22,396 bases of DNA from JAERML01 sp035687895 (GTDB lineage: Bacteria; Bacteroidota; Ignavibacteria; UBA10030; UBA6906): NCBI GenBank assembly GCA_035687895.1, contig DASRUE010000078.1, positions 1 to 22,396 on the forward strand, read 5' to 3'. Below, one piece after another: positions 14,961-21,057 of this stretch; within the stretch, counting starts at the first letter, position 1; each line of letters begins with the position of its first letter. The position numbers and the translations under genes are program-made. The notes beneath the pieces were generated by a model. The model ran no database searches. It had not been told where the DNA came from and saw only the letters and a program-made list of their open reading frames with translations.

Positions 14961-14990
14961 TGAATCTCGCGGTCGAATTAGCTAACTTTC
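14960..14990 (+). promoter_or_regulatory. Predicted FCB-type promoter for the methionine/folate gene
   Basis: TTG at 14960-14962, a 20-base spacer, then TAACTTTC at 14983-14990. The layout matches the one at 3043. The expected transcription start is near 14997, about 45 bases before the ATG at 15042. Confidence 0.5.
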
Positions 14991-15026
14991 ATCCCGCTCA
15001 AGATGTGTAAGGCGGGATTTCTGTTT
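14991..15026 (+). terminator. Probable weak terminator, overlapping the next gene's transcription start
   Basis: A 7-bp stem, ATCCCGC at 14991-14997 and GCGGGAT at 15012-15018, with a 14-base loop, followed by TTTCTGTTT. It would end transcripts from the upstream redoxin/lipoprotein unit. The predicted promoter for the next gene starts inside the stem, so transcripts from it would not form the hairpin. Confidence 0.5.
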
Positions 15027-15041
15027 GACGCAAGGAGATGA

Positions 15042-16865
15042 ATGAAGAAGCCGTTTCGTGAGCGGATCACCCAGGGACCTATTCTCTGCGATGGGGCGAT
15101 GGGAACCGTACTCGATCTTTACGAGTACGATGAAAAGCCGCATGAAATCCAAAACCTGAAGAACCCCGACATTGTAGAGCGGATTCACCGTGAGTATATC
15201 GATGCCGGGTCGGAGATTATTGAGACAAACACGTTTTCTGCCAACCGTTTCCGTCTCGCGCAGTATCATCTTGAGGATAAACTGAAGGAGATCAACCTGC
15301 GCGGTGTTGAGATTGCCCGACGCGCTGCAGGGGATGATGTGTACGTCGCCGGAGCGGTCGGACCGATTGGCAAGCTGCTGGAACCTGTCGGGAAGATCAA
15401 ACGAGAGGAGGCGCGGGATGCGTTCAAGCAACAGATTGAGGTGCTCCTCGAAGGAGGGGTCGACCTGATCATGCTGGAGACGTTCGTCAGTGTCCAGGAA
15501 TTGGACGAAGCGATCGCTGCGGTGAAGGAACTGACAAAGTTACCCCTTATTGCTCAGAAAGCGTTCGCCGAGGATGGCGCAATCCTTTCAGGAAGCTATC
15601 CGATCGAAGTGGTGGAGCACATTATCGAGCAGGGAGTGGATGTTGTAGGTGCGAACTGCACGGTCGGGCCGCAACGGATGTTCGGCATCATCCGCAGCAT
15701 GCACAAGGATGGGATCATTCTCTCAGCCCAGCCAGCCGCCGGGATCCCGACACTGCTGGATGGGCGTTCCATCTATCATACCACACCGGAGTATCTCGGA
15801 ACGTATGCAAAGGAGTTGGTGGAAGGAGGGGTGACACTCGTCGGTGGTTGCTGCGGTTCGACACCCTCGCATATTGCTGCAATGGCGCGGGCGATTAAAG
15901 GATTAAGCGTTGGACGCCCTGCGCCCAAGGCGAAGCCCCATGTCATAAGCATCAGCGAGAAACCCCGCGCTTCTGTCCGCTTTGATAACCGCTCCAGCTT
16001 TGCGAAGAACATCGGGAAGAAATTCATGACCGCCGTGGAGCTGGACATCCCGCGCGGTCTCGACATGTCGTCCGTTATCGAGGGTGCGCGCTACCTCCAC
16101 CAGCGGGGGATTGACGCGATTGATATCACGGACGGCGCGCGAGCGCGACTCCGGATGAGCTCCATCGCAATATCCACTATGGTTCAGCGTGAAGTCGGCA
16201 TTGAGGCAATGACCCATCTTGCAACACGCGACCGGAACATGATCGGGCTGCAATCCGAACTGCTTGGCGCGCATGCCTTCGGTCTCCGGAACATCCTTTG
16301 CGTCACCGGCGACCCGACCAGCGTCGGCGACTATCCGCACGCCACCTCGGTGTTCGACGTCGATTCCATTGGCTTGATCCGCGCGGTGAGTTCAATGAAC
16401 GAGGGCCGAGACCTCCTTGGCAACTCCATCGGCCAGTCAACCTCGTTTTTCATTGCCTGCGCTGCCAATCCTGTTGCGGATGATATGGACCGCGAGATTG
16501 AGAAGTTGGAAAAGAAAGCAGAGGCCGGGACAAACGTGATTTTCACCCAGCCGATTTACGAAATGCCAACACTGGAGAAGTTTCTGAAGCGGATCGAACA
16601 TCTCCACATTCCTTTGATGCTTGGCATTCTTCCCTTGCGGGGGACGAAGCACGCCGAGTTCCTTCACAATGAAGTGCCCGGCATGACCATCCCGGACGGC
16701 ATCCGTGACCAAATGCGACGGGCAGGGGACCACGGGCCAGCCGTCGGCATTGAGATATCCAGAACCTTCCTCAAGGAGGCGCGGCATCTCGTTGCCGGCG
16801 CCTACATGATGCCGCCGTTCCAGAAATACCATATCATTGATGAGTTGCTGGAAGTGATACGATAG
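15042..16865 (+). CDS. Bifunctional homocysteine S-methyltransferase / 5,10-methylenetetrahydrofolate reductase (YitJ-like)
   Basis: A 607-residue fusion. Residues about 1-290 are a homocysteine methyltransferase barrel: DGAMGT at 17-22, ETNTF, and the zinc ligands C206 (GANCTVGP) and C270-C271 (GGCCGSTP). Residues about 320-607 are a MetF-type reductase: AVELDIPRG, TDGARARLRMS, ITGDP-like CVTGDPTSVGDY, FTQPIYE and LGILPLRG. The reductase makes methyl-tetrahydrofolate and the first domain is likely to transfer a methyl group to homocysteine, as proposed for YitJ. There is no cobalamin-binding domain, so it is not a full MetH. AAGGAG at 15032-15037 precedes the ATG. No SAM riboswitch fits in the 85-base leader. 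It heads an operon with the aldolase-like gene 15 bases downstream. Confidence 0.92.
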   Translation: MKKPFRERITQGPILCDGAMGTVLDLYEYDEKPHEIQNLKNPDIVERIHREYIDAGSEIIETNTFSANRFRLAQYHLEDKLKEINLRGVEIARRAAGDDVYVAGAVGPIGKLLEPVGKIKREEARDAFKQQIEVLLEGGVDLIMLETFVSVQELDEAIAAVKELTKLPLIAQKAFAEDGAILSGSYPIEVVEHIIEQGVDVVGANCTVGPQRMFGIIRSMHKDGIILSAQPAAGIPTLLDGRSIYHTTPEYLGTYAKELVEGGVTLVGGCCGSTPSHIAAMARAIKGLSVGRPAPKAKPHVISISEKPRASVRFDNRSSFAKNIGKKFMTAVELDIPRGLDMSSVIEGARYLHQRGIDAIDITDGARARLRMSSIAISTMVQREVGIEAMTHLATRDRNMIGLQSELLGAHAFGLRNILCVTGDPTSVGDYPHATSVFDVDSIGLIRAVSSMNEGRDLLGNSIGQSTSFFIACAANPVADDMDREIEKLEKKAEAGTNVIFTQPIYEMPTLEKFLKRIEHLHIPLMLGILPLRGTKHAEFLHNEVPGMTIPDGIRDQMRRAGDHGPAVGIEISRTFLKEARHLVAGAYMMPPFQKYHIIDELLEVIR

Positions 16866-16880
16866 AAAGGCGAAAGAAGA

Positions 16881-17657
16881 GTGGTACTAGGAGAACGGAG
16901 AATCTTGCATACGTCTCAAGCCGCCCAGATCGTCGATGTCTGCCATCGTCTCTATGCGCGTGGCATGGTGACCGCCACTGACGGCAATGTGAGTGTTCGC
17001 CTTGGCAATGGGAACATTCTGGCCACTCGCTCCGGTATCAACAAAGGCATGGTCACGGAGAACGACCTCGTGGAACTCCGGCCGGACGGAGAACAGGTGG
17101 CCGGAAGCGGCAGACCATCCACCGAGATGGGAATGCATCTCTTCATTTACCGTCAGCGGCCGGATGTTCAGGCGGTGGTGCATGCCCACCCGGTCTATGC
17201 AACCGGTTTCGCCACCGCGCGGATGGGGCTTGACGCGTGCATGTTCCCCGAGGTCATTGTCGGGCTGGGCGCAGTTCCCCTGGCAGAGTACGCGACGCCA
17301 TCCACCCCGGAAATCGCCGCCTCCCTCGCCCCATTTGTGAAGACCAGTGACGCGATCCTCCTTGCAAACCACGGAGCCGTTGCATACGGAGCGGAGTTGT
17401 ACGAGGCATACTTCAAGATGGAAAAGGTCGAGCACGCGGCACAGATTACGTTCATCGCACACATGCTCGGTGGAGCGAAGAGCCTCTCGGCGGCGGAAGT
17501 AGACAAGCTCCGCAACGTCAGTGTGCAGAGTTACGGCAAGGACTTTTCAGGCAAGATAGCGTGCGAGACGGCGGATCAGTCTCCCGGCGACGAATTCTCG
17601 GAAGGGGAAGTTCGTCGCTACGTCGTCGAGCGCCTGCAGAAGCTGGGGATCCACTAA
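16881..17657 (+). CDS. Class II aldolase/adducin family protein
   Basis: A 258-residue zinc enzyme of the FucA/AraD/MtnB family. The metal and catalytic residues are present: E82 in PSTEMGMH, H101 and H103 in VVHAHP, and H164 in LANHGAVA; GNVSVRL and TRSGI at about 35-53 bind phosphate. These enzymes cleave or epimerise sugar 1-phosphates, or dehydrate methylthioribulose 1-phosphate. The sequence does not choose between them; the neighbour is a methionine gene, which makes a methylthio- or deoxy-sugar substrate worth testing. A tail of about 40 residues after 215 is longer than in FucA. The GTG at 16881 has no good ribosome site; TTG 16905 follows GGAG by four bases and is a serious alternative. 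Confidence 0.85.
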   Translation: MVLGERRILHTSQAAQIVDVCHRLYARGMVTATDGNVSVRLGNGNILATRSGINKGMVTENDLVELRPDGEQVAGSGRPSTEMGMHLFIYRQRPDVQAVVHAHPVYATGFATARMGLDACMFPEVIVGLGAVPLAEYATPSTPEIAASLAPFVKTSDAILLANHGAVAYGAELYEAYFKMEKVEHAAQITFIAHMLGGAKSLSAAEVDKLRNVSVQSYGKDFSGKIACETADQSPGDEFSEGEVRRYVVERLQKLGIH

Positions 17658-17680
17658 ATGGGCGGAGAGCAAACTCCTAC

Positions 17681-18805
17681 ATGAACAAGCTACGTGTCGG
17701 CGTAATCTTCGGCGGACGATCGGGTGAGCATGAAGTATCTCTTGTCTCCGCGTCGTCAGTAATCAGCGCGCTCGATAAGGAAAAGTACGAGGTGGTTCCG
17801 ATCGGCATTACACAAGAGGGACGCTGGGTCAGCTCGGCTCATGCGCTTCGTTTGCTCAAGGAAAAAATGGGTTTGGATCGTGAGCCGGAGCGTTTTCTCG
17901 TGCCGGAGCCGCACAGGCAGGGACTGATGTCGGTAAACGGTGAGCAACCGTCACAGCTTGGTCTCGATGTCGTCTTCCCGGTTGTGCATGGAACGTACGG
18001 AGAGGATGGAACGCTGCAGGGTTTGCTCGAGCTGGCCAATCTCCCTTATGTTGGCGCCGGTGTGTTGGCCTCAGCCGTGGGAATGGACAAAATTGTTCAG
18101 AAGCAGCTCCACAAAGAAGCGGGTCTACCCGTGGTGAACTACGCGTGGTTTCTTTCCAGCGACTGCAAGAAGGAACCCAAACGAGTGGCGTTGGCAGTGG
18201 AAAAGAAACTCCGCTATCCGATCTTCGTCAAACCCTCCAACACAGGATCCAGCGTCGGTATCTCCAAGGCGCACAACAGAAAAGAGCTACTGGAAGCACT
18301 TGCGCTCGCTTCCGCTTATGACCGGAAGGTGATTGTGGAGCAGGGAGTGAACAACGCGCGGGAGATTGAACTGAGTGTGTTGGGGAACGATTACCCCATC
18401 GCGTCCATTCCGGGTGAGATCATTCCGTCCAACGAGTTCTATGACTACGACGCAAAGTACGTCGATGGCAAGTCGACCGCCGTCATTCCGGCGTGCGTAC
18501 CGAAGCCGGTGGTAAAGCGGTTACAACAACTGGCAGTTCGGGCATTCACCGCGCTCGACGGCGCCGGCATGGCCCGCGTCGATTTCTTTGTGAGGAAGGG
18601 ATCCAACCGGATCTACCTCAACGAAATCAACACAATTCCCGGCTTTACATCCATCAGCATGTATCCCAAGCTGTGGGAGGCGTCGGGAATCCCTTATCCG
18701 GAACTGTTGGATCGTCTGATTGCTCTGGCGCTCGAACGGCACCGGGAGAAGAATGTACGCATCACCACCTATCAACCACGCAACGAGTGGTACAAGCGAC
18801 CGTAG
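17681..18805 (+). CDS. ddl: D-alanine--D-alanine ligase
   Basis: A 374-residue ATP-grasp ligase that joins two D-alanines for the peptidoglycan stem peptide. It has FGGRSGEHEVS at 10-20 with the catalytic E16, VVHGTYGEDGTLQG, the ATP loop VKPSNTGSSVGISK, and the metal-binding LNEINTIPGFTSISMYP near the end. In the ligase position FYDYDAKY the tyrosine fits the D-Ala-D-Ala (not D-Ala-D-Lac) type. The ATG at 17681 starts exactly at the conserved N-terminus; a longer in-frame reading lies inside the aldolase gene and is rejected. GGAG at 17664-17667 is rather far upstream. It ends 18 bases before the converging minus-strand lipoprotein gene, with no clear terminator between them. Confidence 0.95.
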   Translation: MNKLRVGVIFGGRSGEHEVSLVSASSVISALDKEKYEVVPIGITQEGRWVSSAHALRLLKEKMGLDREPERFLVPEPHRQGLMSVNGEQPSQLGLDVVFPVVHGTYGEDGTLQGLLELANLPYVGAGVLASAVGMDKIVQKQLHKEAGLPVVNYAWFLSSDCKKEPKRVALAVEKKLRYPIFVKPSNTGSSVGISKAHNRKELLEALALASAYDRKVIVEQGVNNAREIELSVLGNDYPIASIPGEIIPSNEFYDYDAKYVDGKSTAVIPACVPKPVVKRLQQLAVRAFTALDGAGMARVDFFVRKGSNRIYLNEINTIPGFTSISMYPKLWEASGIPYPELLDRLIALALERHREKNVRITTYQPRNEWYKRP

Positions 18806-18823
18806 TAGTTGTTTCGATCCTCC

Positions 18824-19204
18824 TCACCTTGTGAAGTGTTCCCACGTTTCATAGCACGGGTCTGCAGCTCCATGGAGAAGGACGAAGCCGCGTCCCTCGA
18901 TCCGCGTGTCGGGGCTCTCGAGAAGGACGAGCAACTGTGGCGGTTCATAGATCACGTACATGCACCGGGTTTCATGTGACTTCCACGCCTCCTTTACTTT
19001 GAACCCGTCTGCAAGCAACTCCCGTAGAACAGGTTCCGCACCTTCTTCGAGGCGGGCACTTCTGAGTTGGTAAACATTCAGTGGGAGTGGACTCGGAAGC
19101 TGGCTGTACACAACGATGCCAGAAGTCGAAAGCACAGGCCCATTACCAGGATCGCCGCAGGAAACGATGATGGTCAGAAGAACAACGCAATGCCGTGCCC
19201 TCAT
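18824..19204 (-). CDS. Small lipoprotein of unknown function
   Basis: The only minus-strand gene here, 126 residues. The signal peptide ends in IIVSC (cysteine 16), followed by GDPGNGP. The mature part has a helix-rich charged middle (RSARLEEGAEPVLRELL), a likely beta pair (TRCMYVIYEPPQLLVLLES) and ends DPCYETWEHFTR; two cysteines in the mature domain could form a disulfide. I do not recognise the family. GAGGAGG (complement at 19209-19215) lies four bases before the ATG, and a good promoter lies further upstream, so this is a real gene and not a shadow. It diverges from the FtsB-like gene. Confidence 0.72.
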   Translation of the reverse strand: MRARHCVVLLTIIVSCGDPGNGPVLSTSGIVVYSQLPSPLPLNVYQLRSARLEEGAEPVLRELLADGFKVKEAWKSHETRCMYVIYEPPQLLVLLESPDTRIEGRGFVLLHGAADPCYETWEHFTR

Positions 19205-19228
19205 ACAACCTCCTCTTATGTACTAAAG

Positions 19229-19259
19229 GAAATGTACGGGAGTGAATGATCACTTTCAA
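19229..19259 (-). promoter_or_regulatory. Predicted FCB-type promoter for the minus-strand lipoprotein
   Basis: Read on the minus strand: TTG (complement at 19257-19259), a 20-base spacer, then TACATTTC (complement at 19229-19236). The spacing is the same as at 3043 and 14960. The expected start of transcription is near 19222, leaving room for the ribosome site at 19209-19215. Confidence 0.6.
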
Positions 19260-19276
19260 CGATGTCCTGAAGCCGC

Positions 19277-19307
19277 TTGCATGGTCTTCAAATAAGTGCT
19301 ACATTGA
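19277..19307 (+). promoter_or_regulatory. Predicted promoter for the FtsB-like gene, possibly leaderless
   Basis: TTG at 19277-19279, a 20-base spacer, then TACATTGA at 19300-19307, which keeps TA and two of three T bases. The expected transcription start is within a few bases of the ATG at 19314, and no ribosome site is visible between them. Confidence 0.45.
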
Positions 19308-19313
19308 CATCGC

Positions 19314-19658
19314 ATGGATAATCTTTTCTATCGGAAAGAGAAAAAGAAGTGGGATGTTGGCGGGCTCCTGAAGAAATTTCTGAAGAGCCGCCGGTCAGTC
19401 CTCTCTGTGGTCATTGCCATCCCGGTCTTGCTGTTCGTCCTCTTCGGCAGTCATGGGATCATCCAGCGGGTCCGACTTCAGAACCAGAAAGCGGAACTTG
19501 AGCTAAAGATCCAGCAAGCCGAGGCAGAAACTAAACGGCTCCAGGCGGAATCCAAAGCGCTCGATGGCGACAAGAAGGCCATTGAGAAAGTTGCACGCGA
19601 AAAGTACGGGATGCATCGTGATGGGGAAACAGTCTACAAGGTTCAAAAGAAGAACTGA
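19314..19658 (+). CDS. FtsB/DivIC-like septum formation initiator
   Basis: A 114-residue bitopic membrane protein: a basic cytoplasmic start, one helix at about 28-50, a coiled coil at about 52-92 (LQNQKAELELKIQQAEAETK), and the family ending AREKYGMHRDGETVYKVQ. FtsB and DivIC pair with FtsL and FtsQ in the divisome that builds the septum. The basic segment before the helix (KEKKKWDVGGLLKKFLKSRR) is longer than in E. coli FtsB. No other start codon is available upstream in frame, and there is no Shine-Dalgarno site, in contrast to most genes in this window. Confidence 0.85.
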   Translation: MDNLFYRKEKKKWDVGGLLKKFLKSRRSVLSVVIAIPVLLFVLFGSHGIIQRVRLQNQKAELELKIQQAEAETKRLQAESKALDGDKKAIEKVAREKYGMHRDGETVYKVQKKN

Positions 19659-19665
19659 GAGCGAT

Positions 19666-19730
19666 GTGATTTCAGAGGACCGCCGAGGGATGACAGCACG
19701 AGTCGACCGTCCACTGTAGTCTGAAATCAC
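19666..19730. repeat. 11-bp inverted repeat just upstream of rarA
   Basis: GTGATTTCAGA at 19666-19676 and TCTGAAATCAC at 19720-19730 are perfect complements, 43 bases apart. Inside them GGAC at 19677-19680 can pair with GTCC at 19709-19712. The right arm ends four bases before the rarA ATG, and no T run follows on either strand, so it is not an ordinary terminator. No target-site duplication flanks it, which argues against a mobile element. Confidence 0.55.
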
Positions 19731-19734
19731 CTTC

Positions 19735-21057
19735 ATGGATCTCTTCGCACCCACGCCTCCACAATCCACACCATCAACACACTCTCCTCTCGCTGAACGG
19801 GTACGTCCCCAATCTTTGCAGGACTTCGTGGGCCAGGAACATCTGTTGGGCGAAGGGAAACCACTGCGCGTCCTCATTGAAAGCGACCAGCTCCCCTCCA
19901 TGATCCTCTGGGGCCCGCCGGGGAGCGGCAAGACGACGCTGGCCCGGATCCTTGCGCACCATTCGAAAGCAGAATTCTTCCAGTTGAACGCGGTCTCGTC
20001 GGGTGTGAAGGATGTGCGGGAAGTGCTGGAACGCGCTGAAGCAAATCGGAAGCACTTCAGCAGGAGAACAATCCTCTTCATCGACGAGATCCACCGGTTC
20101 AACAAAGCGCAGCAGGATGCATTGCTGCACAGCGTCGAAGACGGCCTTATTACGCTCATAGGTGCGACGACAGAAAACCCTTCGTTCGAGGTGATCTCGC
20201 CACTTCTCTCCCGCTCACGGCTGTACGTGCTCGAGGCTCTGACAAACGAGCACCTACACCGCATCATCGATCATGCTCTTATCACGGATCCTCTCCTGCG
20301 GACGCAGACAATCGTCGTCAACGACAGGGACTATCTCATCCTCCTTTCGGGGGGAGATGCGCGAATGGTGCTGAACGGACTCGAAACAGCGATCAGCCTC
20401 GCTACACCCGACAGCGAGAAACGCCGCGTCGTCGGCAGGAAGGAGATCGAGGAAGCATTCCAGCGCAAGTACGTGAAGTATGACAAAGGGGGCGAAGAGC
20501 ATTACAACATCATCTCCGCGTTCATCAAGAGCGTACGGGGAAGCGACCCCGATGCCGCGGTCTACTGGCTTGCACGGATGCTGGAAGGTGGGGAAGACCC
20601 GAAGTTCATTGCCCGCCGGATGATCGTTCTTGCCTCAGAAGACATCGGCAATGCGGACCCGTATTCCCTGACGCTGGCAACATCCTGTTTCACCGCAGTT
20701 GATTACATCGGAATGCCGGAGGCGCGCATTGTGTTGTCGCAGACGGCGACATATCTTGCTTCGTGCCCGAAGAGCAATGCTTCCTATGTTGCCGTCAACG
20801 AAGCGATGGCAGACGTGAAGGGAAAGCCGGACGAGCCTGTGCCACTCCATCTCCGCAACGCCCCGACGAAGATGATGGAGAACCTTGGCTACGGCAGGGA
20901 GTATCGGTACAGTCATGATTTTGACCAGAGCTTTGTCGAGCAACAATATCTCCCCGACGGCCTGAAGGCAAAGTTGTATTATCGTCCGACGGAAAACGGG
21001 GCAGAGAAGAAACTCAAAGACCGGCTCAACTCCCTCTGGAAATCCCGGAAGCGATGA
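19735..21057 (+). CDS. rarA: Replication-associated recombination protein A (AAA+ ATPase)
   Basis: A 440-residue ATPase related to clamp loaders; RarA/MgsA acts at stalled replication forks. Walker A GPPGSGKT is at 60-67, Walker B LFIDEIHRF at 114-122, sensor-1 GATTENPS at 143-150 and the LLSRS arginine-finger region at 157-161. The C-terminal tetramer domain has YDKGGEEHYN, SVRGSDPDAAVYW, RRMIVLASEDIGNADP and YLP near its end, all typical. RPQSLQDFVGQEHLLG at the start is also standard. There is no visible ribosome site before the ATG, and an inverted repeat takes its place. The stop overlaps the start of the LptD-like gene (ATGA). Confidence 0.95.
   Translation: MDLFAPTPPQSTPSTHSPLAERVRPQSLQDFVGQEHLLGEGKPLRVLIESDQLPSMILWGPPGSGKTTLARILAHHSKAEFFQLNAVSSGVKDVREVLERAEANRKHFSRRTILFIDEIHRFNKAQQDALLHSVEDGLITLIGATTENPSFEVISPLLSRSRLYVLEALTNEHLHRIIDHALITDPLLRTQTIVVNDRDYLILLSGGDARMVLNGLETAISLATPDSEKRRVVGRKEIEEAFQRKYVKYDKGGEEHYNIISAFIKSVRGSDPDAAVYWLARMLEGGEDPKFIARRMIVLASEDIGNADPYSLTLATSCFTAVDYIGMPEARIVLSQTATYLASCPKSNASYVAVNEAMADVKGKPDEPVPLHLRNAPTKMMENLGYGREYRYSHDFDQSFVEQQYLPDGLKAKLYYRPTENGAEKKLKDRLNSLWKSRKR

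Noticed and set aside
14957..15041. A SAM riboswitch ahead of the methionine/folate fusion gene
   Set aside because: The gap is only 85 bases, most of it taken by the promoter and a short hairpin; the multi-helix core cannot fit.
17561..17680. Upstream in-frame extension of ddl
   Set aside because: It overlaps the aldolase gene and is not part of the conserved ligase N-terminus, which starts at ATG 17681.
19666..19730. The inverted repeat before rarA as a miniature transposon
   Set aside because: No target-site duplication, only one copy in the window, and the element ends at a start codon.
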